Below are positions 33,119-42,770 of a stretch of DNA of 64,000 nucleotides, piece after piece (the stretch's first letter is position 1; every line of letters starts with the position of its first letter). The position numbers were made by a program, and so were the translations under genes. Source of the stretch: Allobosea caraganae. GTDB taxonomy: Bacteria > Pseudomonadota > Alphaproteobacteria > Rhizobiales > Beijerinckiaceae. The DNA is taken from NCBI RefSeq assembly GCF_003351345.1, contig NZ_QQTO01000037.1, forward strand, positions 124,001 to 188,000, written 5' to 3'. Under the pieces are notes generated by a model that saw only the letters and a list, made by a program, of their open reading frames with translations, ran no database searches and was not told where the DNA came from.

Positions 33119-35359
33119 TTACGCGCTTTTGCCGGACATATAGGCCGGGAACCACGCCTCGTGCGCGCTGTTCAGTCCGGCCAGCGATATGGGCGCTTCA
33201 CCCGGCAGGTTCAACGAGGCGCCGCCGGTGCTGCCGACGTGCCAAGTCGGTACACCTGCTGCTAGTGCGTCTTTTTGAAGCTGATTGATTTGGTCGTAGG
33301 GACAAGTGACGACATACCTCGCCTGATCCTCGCCAAACAAAAAGGCGTGGCTCGGGATATCGCCAGGAATTTGCCGGTGCGCTCCGGGGATGTCCATGAA
33401 GTCAAGCTCAGCGCCGATGCCGCCGGCCATCGCCATCTCCGCGAGCGCAACCGCAAGCCCGCCGTCCGACAGGTCGTGGCAGGCGCTGACGCGGCCATTC
33501 ACGATCAGCCCACGCACGAAATCGCCGTTCTGGCGCTCGACAGCGAGGTCGACCGGCGGCGGGGCGCCCTCCTCGCGACCGCAGATCGTGGCGAGATAGG
33601 ATGACTGGCCGAGCCAGCCTTCGGTCAGGCCGATCAGGATGATCGCGTCGCCCTCGGCCTTGAAGCCGATCGTGGCATGCTTGGTCACATCCGCGAGCAC
33701 GCCGACGCCGCCAATGGTCGGGGTCGGCAGGATCGAGACGCCGTTGGTCTCGTTGTAGAGCGAGACGTTGCCGGAGACGACCGGGAAGTCGAGCACCCGG
33801 CAGGCCTCGCCGATGCCCTTGATGGCGCCGACGAGCTGGCCCATCACCTCGGGCCGCTCGGGATTGCCGAAGTTCAGGTTGTCGGTGATCGCGAGCGGCG
33901 TCGCGCCGACGGCGGTCAGGTTGCGCCAGGCTTCGGCCACAGCCTGCTTGCCGCCCTCGAACGGATCGGCCTCGCAATAGCGCGGCGTCACGTCGGCGGT
34001 CATGGCCAGGCCCTTCGGCCCGTCCTCGATCCGCACGATGCCGGCATCGCCGCCAGGCGTGACCACGGAATTGCCGAGGATCAGCGTGTCGTACTGCTCG
34101 TAGACCCAGCGCTTCGAGCACAGGTCCGGCGAGCCGATCAGCTTCAGCAGCGCCTCTGCATTCGAAAGCGGCGCCTCGACGGCCTCAGGCGCGATGCGCT
34201 GCTTCGGTGGCGTCTCGATCCAGGGCCGATCGTATTCGGGAGCCTCGTCGCCGAGCTCCTTGATCGGCAGGTCGGCCATGACCTCGCCCTGGTGCTTCAC
34301 GACGAAGCGCAGCGTGTCGGTGGTATGGCCGATGACGGCGAAGTCGAGGCCCCATTTCTTGAAGATCGCCTCGGCCGGCTCCTCATGGCCCGGCTTGATC
34401 ACCATGAGCATGCGCTCCTGGCTTTCCGAGAGCATCATCTCGTAGGCGCTCATGCCCTCCTCGCGGCAGGGCACCTTGTCCAGGTCGAGCTCGACGCCGA
34501 GATCGCCCTTGGCGCCCATCTCGACGGCCGAGCAGGTCAGGCCGGCCGCGCCCATGTCCTGGATCGCGTCGACATGGCCCGCCGCCATGATCTCGAGGCA
34601 GGCCTCCAGCAGCAGCTTCTCGGCGAAGGGGTCGCCGACCTGCACGGTCGGGCGCCGCTCCTCGCCGCCCTCGCCGAAGGCGGCCGAGGCCATGGTCGCG
34701 CCATGGATGCCGTCGCGGCCGGTCTTGGAGCCGAGATAGACGATCGCCTTACCGACGCCGGAGGCCTTGGCGTAGAAGATCTCGTCGGCGCGCGCGAGGC
34801 CGACCGCCATGGCGTTGACCAGGATGTTGCCGTCATAGCGCGTGTGGAAGCCGACGAGGCCGCCGACCGTCGGCACGCCGAAGGAATTGCCGTAGCCGCC
34901 GACACCGGCGACGACACCCGAGACGAGGTGGCGGGTCTTGTGATGCGCAGGATCGCCGAAGCGCAGCGCGTTCAGCGCCGCGATCGGCCGCGCGCCCATG
35001 GTGAAGACGTCGCGCAGGATGCCGCCGACGCCCGTCGTCGCGCCCTGGTAGGGCTCGATGAAGGACGGGTGGTTATGGCTCTCCATCTTGAAGACGACGG
35101 CGATGCCATCGCCGATATCGATCACGCCGGCATTCTCGCCCGGGCCCTGGATCACCCAGGGCGCCTTGGTCGGCAGGGTCTTGAGATGGATCTTCGAGGA
35201 TTTGTAGGAGCAGTGCTCGTTCCACATCGCCGAGACGATGCCGAGCTCGGTGATCGAAGGCTCGCGCCCGATCAGGTGCAGGAAGCGCTGGTACTCGTCC
35301 GGCTTCAGGCCATGCTCGGCCACGAGCTGCGGGGTGATCTTGATATCGTTGGGAATCAC
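33119..35359 (-). CDS. purL: Phosphoribosylformylglycinamidine synthase subunit PurL, GTG start
   Basis: The 746-residue small-type PurL converts FGAR to FGAM with ATP and ammonia supplied by PurQ, and also needs PurS. It begins with IPNDIKITPQLVAEHGLKPDEY and has MWNEHCSYKSSK and several Gly-rich ATP loops (GDGIAVVFKMESHNHPS). The GTG at 35359 is the family start; an upstream in-frame ATG at 35455 is not. Codons near 33235-33380 differ sharply from the rest (see findings), yet the protein remains continuous. Confidence 0.96.
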   Translation of the reverse strand: MIPNDIKITPQLVAEHGLKPDEYQRFLHLIGREPSITELGIVSAMWNEHCSYKSSKIHLKTLPTKAPWVIQGPGENAGVIDIGDGIAVVFKMESHNHPSFIEPYQGATTGVGGILRDVFTMGARPIAALNALRFGDPAHHKTRHLVSGVVAGVGGYGNSFGVPTVGGLVGFHTRYDGNILVNAMAVGLARADEIFYAKASGVGKAIVYLGSKTGRDGIHGATMASAAFGEGGEERRPTVQVGDPFAEKLLLEACLEIMAAGHVDAIQDMGAAGLTCSAVEMGAKGDLGVELDLDKVPCREEGMSAYEMMLSESQERMLMVIKPGHEEPAEAIFKKWGLDFAVIGHTTDTLRFVVKHQGEVMADLPIKELGDEAPEYDRPWIETPPKQRIAPEAVEAPLSNAEALLKLIGSPDLCSKRWVYEQYDTLILGNSVVTPGGDAGIVRIEDGPKGLAMTADVTPRYCEADPFEGGKQAVAEAWRNLTAVGATPLAITDNLNFGNPERPEVMGQLVGAIKGIGEACRVLDFPVVSGNVSLYNETNGVSILPTPTIGGVGVLADVTKHATIGFKAEGDAIILIGLTEGWLGQSSYLATICGREEGAPPPVDLAVERQNGDFVRGLIVNGRVSACHDLSDGGLAVALAEMAMAGGIGAELDFMDIPGAHRQIPGDIPSHAFLFGEDQARYVVTCPYDQINQLQKDALAAGVPTWHVGSTGGASLNLPGEAPISLAGLNSAHEAWFPAYMSGKSA

Positions 35360-35473
35360 GCTGCCTATTCCTGACGCACGGGTTTCGGAGGCCGGCTTCT
35401 GTGAGGCGGGGCATAGCGTGCCTGACCGGATCAGACAACGCATCCCGGCCGCCAAAAGGGCGGTTTCGCCGGC

Positions 35474-35911
35474 TTATTGCTGCAATGCCGCAAGCGCTGC
35501 GCGCAAGGCGTCGGGAATCGGCACCGGCTTCTGCGCGTCGCGCTCGACATAGACATGGGTGAAGCGCCCCTGCGCCGCCGCCATCTCGCCGCCCTCGCGG
35601 AAGATGCCGACGCGATAGGTTACCGAGCTGTGGCCGAGCTTCTCGACGGCGAGGCCCGCCTCCACCGTCTCGGGGAAGGCGACGCTCTCGAAATAGGTGC
35701 AGCCGGTCTCGACCACGAGCCCGACGATGTCACTGCCCGTGACGTCGAGATGGCCCTGCTCGACCAGCCAGGCATTCACCGCCGTGTCGAACCAGGAATA
35801 GTAGACGACGTTGTTGACGTGGCCGAAGACGTCATTGTCCATCCAGCGCGTCGGTATCGAGCGGAACAGCTTGAAATCGCCGCGGCCGAGCCGCATCGGA
35901 CGTTCGCTCAT
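35474..35911 (-). CDS. Hotdog-fold acyl-CoA thioesterase
   Basis: The 145-residue protein has the 4-hydroxybenzoyl-CoA thioesterase pattern with the Asp of TRWMDNDVFGHVNNVVYYSWFDTAVNAWL and the strand VETGCTYFESVAFPETVEAGL. Such enzymes hydrolyse small acyl-CoAs; the true substrate is unknown. It starts 14 bp after the methyltransferase gene stop and may share its transcript. Confidence 0.9.
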   Translation of the reverse strand: MSERPMRLGRGDFKLFRSIPTRWMDNDVFGHVNNVVYYSWFDTAVNAWLVEQGHLDVTGSDIVGLVVETGCTYFESVAFPETVEAGLAVEKLGHSSVTYRVGIFREGGEMAAAQGRFTHVYVERDAQKPVPIPDALRAALAALQQ

Positions 35912-35925
35912 CTGAACTCTGCCCC

Positions 35926-36798
35926 CTATTGCCCCGGCTTCTCGCCCGTCCCGATCTCCGGCACGCCGAGCGCATCGGCGAGCCTCGCCTTGGCCGAGCC
36001 GGGCCTGAGCGGCTTCTGCTGGCTCTCATGCGGCGCCCACCCGGAAACCCAGACCATCTCGAACGTCGCGCGCAGCCGGCCGTCGGGATCGCCGAAGCGC
36101 TCGGCATAGATCGTAGCCGCCCGCAGCAGCGTGTCGCGGCGCAGGCCGGCCTTGCGCCGATCCATCAGCGCATTGGCCCAGCCCATGGCGCGCAAATCGC
36201 GCAGCAGGCCGAACATGTCGCGATAGCGCACCGTGACGAGCTCGCTGTCGACCACCGGCAGCGCGAAGCCGGCCCGCTGCAGCAGGCTGCCCATGTCGCG
36301 CAGATCGGCGAAGGGCGCGACGCGCGGGCTGACGCCGCCGGTCGTCTCGGCCTCGGCCGCCAGCAGCGCCTCGCGCAGTTCCTGCAGCGTCCGCCCGCCG
36401 AGCAGGCAGCCGATGAAGAGCCCGTCGGGTTTGAGCGCCCGCCTGATCTGGATCAGCGCACCCGGCAGGTCGTTGACGCCATGCAGCGCCAGCAGCGAGG
36501 CGGCGAGGTCGATCGACGCCGTGGCGAGCGGCAGGCGTTCGAGATCGCCGACGAGATCGGCCGCGCTCCCGGCCTCGGCCATGCGCCAGAGCGTCCCGGC
36601 CTTGGCGCGCAGCACCGCGCCTGCAAGCGGCAGCGGCGTGCCGAGGTCGGCGGCATGTTCGAAGCGCCGCAGCACGGCGGCGAGGCGCTCCTCCAGGTCT
36701 TCCGTCGCACGGGCGAGGAGGAAATCCGGGTAGTCGCCGGCGACGGCGCGGGTGAGGCGGCGGCGGAAGAGCTCGCGGTCGAAGACGACAGCCGACAT
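35926..36798 (-). CDS. SAM-dependent methyltransferase-fold protein (NDUFAF5/BioC-like)
   Basis: The 290-residue protein has the methyltransferase core with LERLPLATASIDLAASLLALHGVNDLPGALIQIRRALKPDGLF, which matches post-motif regions of the class. The expected Gly-rich SAM loop is weak (AADLGTPLPLAGAV). NDUFAF5, the mitochondrial complex I assembly factor, is a relative, so an assembly role is possible. The C-terminal half (RYRDMFGLLRDLRAMGWANALMDRR) is family-specific. It lies 14 bp before the pepF stop region. Confidence 0.82.
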   Translation of the reverse strand: MSAVVFDRELFRRRLTRAVAGDYPDFLLARATEDLEERLAAVLRRFEHAADLGTPLPLAGAVLRAKAGTLWRMAEAGSAADLVGDLERLPLATASIDLAASLLALHGVNDLPGALIQIRRALKPDGLFIGCLLGGRTLQELREALLAAEAETTGGVSPRVAPFADLRDMGSLLQRAGFALPVVDSELVTVRYRDMFGLLRDLRAMGWANALMDRRKAGLRRDTLLRAATIYAERFGDPDGRLRATFEMVWVSGWAPHESQQKPLRPGSAKARLADALGVPEIGTGEKPGQ

Positions 36799-36811
36799 GC
36801 TATGCGCCCCC

Positions 36812-38662
36812 CTACTCCATCCCCTCCAGCTCGATGATCAGCCCCTCGATCATGCCGAGCCCGATCTGCCAGAAGGCCGGGTCGCGCGCGTCGAGGCCGA
36901 AGGGCTTCAGCAGCTCGGAATGGTGCTTGGTGCCGCCGGCCGAGAGCAGGGCGAAATAGCGCTCCTGGAAGCCCGCGGCCGAGTTCTGGTAGACGCCGTA
37001 GAGCGAGTTCACCAGGCAGTCGCCGAAGGCATAGGCGTAGACGTAGAAAGGCGAATGGATGAAGTGCGGGATATAGCACCAGAACGGCTCGTAGCCGGCA
37101 TCCAGCCTGATCGCCGGCCCGAGGCTCTCGGCCTGCACGCTCATCCAGAGCTCGCACAGGTTCTCCGCCGTCAGCTCGCCGCTCCTGCGCGCCTCGTGCA
37201 CCTTGCGCTCGAAGGAGTAGAACGCGATCTGCCTGACGACCGTGTTGATCATGTCCTCGACCTTGGCCGCCAGCATCGCCTTGCGCTGCTTGGGGTCGCT
37301 GGTGCCGTCGAGCAGCTTGCGGAAGGTCAGCATCTCGCCGAACACGCTGGCGGTCTCGGCCAGCGTCAGCGGCGTCGGCGCCATCAGCGCGCCGTTCGGC
37401 GCGGCCAGCACCTGGTGCACGCCATGGCCGAGCTCGTGCGCGAGCGTCATCACGTCGCGCGGCTTGCCCTGGTAGTTCAGCAGCACGTAGGGGTGCGCGG
37501 ACGGCACCGTCGGATGCGCGAAGGCGCCCGGCGCCTTGCCCGGCCGCACCGGCGCGTCGATCCAGCCCTCGTCGAAGAAGCGCCTGGCGATCCCCGCCAT
37601 TTCCGGGGCGAAAGCGTCATAGGCACCCAGCACCGTGTCGCGCGCCTCGGTCCACGGAATCGTGCGCTGCTCGACCTTGGGCAGCGGCGCGTTGCGGTCC
37701 CAGTAGTCGAGCGTCTCGCGCCCGAACCAGCGCGCCTTCAGCTTGTAGTAGCGGTGCGACAGCCGCGGATAGGCGGCGCGCACGGCCGAGACCAGCGCAT
37801 CGACCACCTCGCGCTCGACCCGGTTCGCCAGATGGCGGGAATCGGCGACATCCTCGAACTTGCGCCAGCGGTCGGAGATCTCCTTGTCCTTGGCCAGCGT
37901 GTTGGTGATCAGGCAGAATGTGCGCAGATGCGCCCGGAAGACCGTGCCCAGCGCCTCGGCCGCGGCCTTGCGCACCGCGCCGTCCGTATCCTGCAGCTTG
38001 TTGAGGGTGAGTTCGAGCGTCAGCTCCTCGCCGTTCAGGTTGAAGCGCAGCGAGGCGATCGTCTCGTCGAAGAGCCGGTTCCAGGCGGCGTGGCCGGTCA
38101 CCGACTTCTCGTGGAACAGCTCCTCGATCCGGTCCTCGAGCTGGTGCGGCTTGTCCTTGGCGAGGTCCTCGATCCAGGGCTGCCAATGGCTCAGCGGCGG
38201 CAGCGCGGCGGCCTTGGCCAGCAGCGCCTCGTCGATCCGGTTGAGCTCCAGCCCGAAGAACAGCAGCTCGGTCGAGGCCGTGGTCATCTTGTCCTGCGTG
38301 TCGCCGTAGAACTTGGCGCGCTGCGGGTCGGTCGTGTCGCCGGAATAGACCAGCCCGGCATAGGACATGATCCGGCCGATCAGGTCCTCCAGCTTCTCAT
38401 AGGCTGCGACCGCCTCGGCCAGCACCGCGCTGGCATCCTCGCGCTCGGCCAGCGCCGCGAGCTTGCCGCGGTAGAGCGCCGCGAAGCGCTGCGATTCGGC
38501 ATGCGCCCGCTCCAGGTCGGCGGCGAACACGAGCGAATCCATCGACGGGTAGAGATGGGTCAGGTCCCATTCCGGCAGCTTTCCGAGCGCCTTGGCGACC
38601 TTGGCCGCAGCCTCGCTGTGCGCGAGGCCCCTGGCGATCGTCCCGTCGAAAGCAAACGTCAT
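36812..38662 (-). CDS. pepF: M3-family oligoendopeptidase F
   Basis: The 616-residue metallopeptidase has the HELGH zinc motif (TLAHELGHGVHQ) and downstream Glu ligands (ETASVFGEML). It degrades oligopeptides in the cytoplasm. The ATG at 38662 is preferred to 38671 because the GAGGT ribosome site would touch the latter with no spacing. The genes leftward (methyltransferase, thioesterase) follow closely. The upstream region is shared with the divergent NtrC-type regulator. Confidence 0.92.
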   Translation of the reverse strand: MTFAFDGTIARGLAHSEAAAKVAKALGKLPEWDLTHLYPSMDSLVFAADLERAHAESQRFAALYRGKLAALAEREDASAVLAEAVAAYEKLEDLIGRIMSYAGLVYSGDTTDPQRAKFYGDTQDKMTTASTELLFFGLELNRIDEALLAKAAALPPLSHWQPWIEDLAKDKPHQLEDRIEELFHEKSVTGHAAWNRLFDETIASLRFNLNGEELTLELTLNKLQDTDGAVRKAAAEALGTVFRAHLRTFCLITNTLAKDKEISDRWRKFEDVADSRHLANRVEREVVDALVSAVRAAYPRLSHRYYKLKARWFGRETLDYWDRNAPLPKVEQRTIPWTEARDTVLGAYDAFAPEMAGIARRFFDEGWIDAPVRPGKAPGAFAHPTVPSAHPYVLLNYQGKPRDVMTLAHELGHGVHQVLAAPNGALMAPTPLTLAETASVFGEMLTFRKLLDGTSDPKQRKAMLAAKVEDMINTVVRQIAFYSFERKVHEARRSGELTAENLCELWMSVQAESLGPAIRLDAGYEPFWCYIPHFIHSPFYVYAYAFGDCLVNSLYGVYQNSAAGFQERYFALLSAGGTKHHSELLKPFGLDARDPAFWQIGLGMIEGLIIELEGME

Positions 38663-38771
38663 GTCGTCCATACCTCGCTGGCGGAAAGCGTCGCCTCTCA
38701 TATGCGCGGACAACGCCGCGCGATCAACGTCGCCGCGACGGTGGCACGACCGCTTCGCCGCCCTCCTCCAC

Positions 38772-38788
38772 TTAAGAGCCGCTTAACC
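38772..38788 (+). promoter_or_regulatory. Full CtrA-type box before the NtrC-type regulator
   Basis: TTAA (38772-38775), a 7-bp spacer and TTAACC (38783-38788) match the CtrA consensus TTAA-N7-TTAAC completely. The site lies 80-97 bp upstream of the regulator ATG and 110 bp from the divergent pepF start. TTAA is rare in this GC-rich DNA, so chance is unlikely though not excluded. A GATTC (CcrM-type GANTC) site lies at 38823-38827. Confidence 0.6.
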
Positions 38789-38868
38789 CTTCTGGATGAC
38801 AGTGCCCCGAAACGGAACATCCGATTCTCGGCTTGGCCTTCCGGCCGGCCGCCTGACTTCGAGGGTTC

Positions 38869-40362
<1,494 letters not shown>

Positions 40363-40472
40363 CCGGGCCGGACGCGCGAAAACATGGTGGCTGTTGCGCC
40401 GCCGCATCTTGTCGAAACGGGCCGAGTCACGCAGGTATTGCTGATACTCGGCGAAGAAACAGGAATACGACC

Positions 40473-42434
40473 ATGCGTCGTCGCCATTGGGCGGGCTCAG
40501 CCTCTGCATCGGTCCTCGTCCTGCTTCTTGGTGCTGCAACGGCCTTAGGCCAGCCGGCCGCGACGACCGACCTCACGCTCGGCACTCCGCTGCCGGAGCA
40601 GCCCGCACTCCGCCTCCTGAAGGGCGACGCGCCGGTCGAGCATCTCGATATTCCGGCGCTGCCGGAGGTGACCGTCAAGGTCGAGCCCGCGCCCGGCAGC
40701 GAGCCCGGCATGGTGACGGGCGCCGTGACGCCCTCCGCCCAGCCGCAAGCCGCCATGCCCGCGCTCGAGGCGCCGGCCCCGGCGCAGGCGAGCGCACCCG
40801 GCGTCGATGACGGCCCGATCCTGCTCGACATCCCCGAGGTCGAGCTGCCGCCCGCCGATCCCGCGCTGGTGCCGGCCGCCAGGCCCGAACCGGCGCCGCA
40901 GCCGGCGCCCGAGCCGCTTCGCGCCGCCCAGCCGTCCGAGCCCGCGATAGCGCCGCCGGACCTGCCCAAGGTCATCGTCGAGCTGCCGGCGCCCGGCCCG
41001 CTCGTGGCCGAGATCACCGAGCGCGCCGCCGGCGCGGTCGCCGTGCCCCGCCTGTCCGAGCGCGAGCGCGGCGAGGTCCTCGCCGCCTATCAGGCCAACG
41101 GCAACAAGCCCTTCTGGATCGACGGCAAGGGCTGGAGCGAGACCGCCAAGCTGCTCGTCGCCCGGCTGGAGCGTTCGAGCGAGGACGGCCTGCGGCCGAC
41201 CGACTATGCGCTCCCCGTCTTCGAGGCGAGCGACAAGGCCGGCCTCGCCGACGCCGATGTCCGCCTCTCGGCGCTGGCCGTGCTCTATGCCCGCGATGCG
41301 CGCGGCGGCCGCATCGACCCGCGCAAGCTCTCCAAGCTGATCACGCCGACGCTCTACCTGCCCTCCGCCACCGAGGTGCTTTCGGAGCTGACGGCGGTGA
41401 AGGATCCCGGCGCGGCGCTCGCCGCCTACAACCCGCCGCATGAGGGCTACCGCAACCTCAAGGCCAAGCTCGCCGAACTGCGCCAGCACCAGGACGACAC
41501 CCCGATGGTGCGCATCCCGGCCGGCCCGGAGCTGAAGCTCGGCATGCGCGACGACCGCGTGCACCTGGTCCGGGCCCGGCTCGGCCTCGGCCCGTCGCAG
41601 GAGCCGGTCTTCGACCGCTCGACCCAGACCGCCGTCGCCGAGTTCCAGAAGCAGGCCGGCCTGCGCGCCAACGGCATCCTCAGCCCGCAGACCATCGCGG
41701 CGCTCGGCACGCCGGTGACGACCCGGATGGAGCAGGACGTCATCGCCCAGATGGAGCGCTGGCGCTGGCTGCCGCCCGATCTCGGCGCGCGCCACATCAT
41801 CGTCAACGTGCCGGAATACCAGGTCCGCGTCTTCGAGAACGGCAAGGTCATCCATCAGGCCCGCGTCATCGTCGGCAAGCCCGACTCGGCGACGCCGATC
41901 TTCTCGCACAAGATGGACCACGTCATCGTCAACCCGTCCTGGTTCGTGCCGCCCTCGATCCTGAAGAAGGAGTTCCTGCCCGGCCTCGCCGCCGATCCGG
42001 AATACGCGGCCAAGCGCGGCTACGTGGTCACGCGCCATGGCAGCTCGATCTCGGTGCGCCAGCCGCCCGGCGAGCGCAACGCGCTCGGCTGGATCAAGTT
42101 CATGTTCCCGAACGAGCATGCGGTCTACCTGCACGACACGCCGAACCGCCGGCTCTTCGCCGCCGAGAAGCGCGCCTTCAGCCATGGCTGCGTGCGCGTC
42201 GACAACCCGTTCCTGCTTGCCGACCACGTGCTCGGGCCGGAATGGCCGACCGAGCGGCTGAAGCGCCTGATCGGCTCCGGCGAGCGCATGATCAAGCTGC
42301 CGCAGCCGCTGCCGATCCACCTCGTCTACAACACGATCGTCGTCGACTCGGCCGGCCACATGACCACCTTCGACGACCTCTACGGCTTCCAACGGCTGGT
42401 GCGCCAGGCGCTGGAGCAGCAGCAGCGCGGTTGA
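40473..42434 (+). CDS. L,D-transpeptidase (YcbB-like) with peptidoglycan-binding domain
   Basis: The 653-residue secreted protein has a signal peptide (about 1-27) and a long Pro/Ala-rich spacer (about 30-190). A YcbB-type scaffold domain, a peptidoglycan-binding helix bundle (LGMRDDRVHLVRARLGL) and a C-terminal YkuD domain follow. The catalytic signature is SHGCVRV with H571 and C573. It forms 3-3 cross-links in peptidoglycan. A repeat and a DUF882 gene of similar cell-wall character follow. Confidence 0.92.
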   Translation: MRRRHWAGSASASVLVLLLGAATALGQPAATTDLTLGTPLPEQPALRLLKGDAPVEHLDIPALPEVTVKVEPAPGSEPGMVTGAVTPSAQPQAAMPALEAPAPAQASAPGVDDGPILLDIPEVELPPADPALVPAARPEPAPQPAPEPLRAAQPSEPAIAPPDLPKVIVELPAPGPLVAEITERAAGAVAVPRLSERERGEVLAAYQANGNKPFWIDGKGWSETAKLLVARLERSSEDGLRPTDYALPVFEASDKAGLADADVRLSALAVLYARDARGGRIDPRKLSKLITPTLYLPSATEVLSELTAVKDPGAALAAYNPPHEGYRNLKAKLAELRQHQDDTPMVRIPAGPELKLGMRDDRVHLVRARLGLGPSQEPVFDRSTQTAVAEFQKQAGLRANGILSPQTIAALGTPVTTRMEQDVIAQMERWRWLPPDLGARHIIVNVPEYQVRVFENGKVIHQARVIVGKPDSATPIFSHKMDHVIVNPSWFVPPSILKKEFLPGLAADPEYAAKRGYVVTRHGSSISVRQPPGERNALGWIKFMFPNEHAVYLHDTPNRRLFAAEKRAFSHGCVRVDNPFLLADHVLGPEWPTERLKRLIGSGERMIKLPQPLPIHLVYNTIVVDSAGHMTTFDDLYGFQRLVRQALEQQQRG

Positions 42435-42457
42435 GGCTGAGGCTACGCCAATTGGCT

Positions 42458-42564
42458 CAGCCCTCCTCCTGAGGAACTGCTTAAGCGGCGTCTCGAAGGA
42501 TGCTCCGACCCCCTCTGAAACATCCTTCGAGACGCGCCTGCGGCGCTCCTCAGGATGAGGGCTG
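42458..42564. repeat. Long inverted repeat, second copy of family R4
   Basis: Arms CAGCCCTCCTCCTGAGGA (42458-42475) and its inverse (42547-42564) match with one mismatch. Inside, GCGTCTCGAAGGATG is followed by CATCCTTCGAGACGC. It stands 24 bp after the L,D-transpeptidase stop. The remaining part of this 336-bp gap holds the promoter region of the DUF882 gene and no other gene. Confidence 0.88.
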
Positions 42565-42682
42565 AGGTTCCGGACGGCTTTCGGCAACTCAAGGCGCGCC
42601 CTCCCTCGGGCACGCTTTCGCCACGATCCACCGTTAGCCAGCCCACTGCCGAGAAAATCGTGGCATACCGGTTTCCACCTTG

Positions 42683-42698
42683 GTAACCTGCTGTTAAC
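42683..42698 (+). promoter_or_regulatory. Near-consensus CtrA-type site before the DUF882 gene
   Basis: GTAA, seven bases, then TTAAC (42694-42698) departs from TTAA-N7-TTAAC by one base. It lies 73 bp upstream of the TTG start. Evidence is weaker than at 38772, but the gene encodes an envelope protein, a class CtrA often controls. Confidence 0.35.
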
Positions 42699-42770
42699 GC
42701 TTCTCCGCAACTGTTCGTTCACGTTTGCAGCGCTGCCTTCACCGGGCGCATCGAGACGGGTCAGGCAGAT

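Noticed and set aside
33119..35359. A possible frameshift in the end of purL because of the odd codon patch
   Set aside because: Translation is continuous and the C-terminal sequence is PurL-like through to the stop.
35360..35473. A purine riboswitch before purL
   Set aside because: No purine-riboswitch core or expression platform can be made out in this short gap.
40545..42722. Leftward frame of about 725 codons opposite the L,D-transpeptidase
   Set aside because: It is the shadow of a gene with an evident YkuD catalytic motif.
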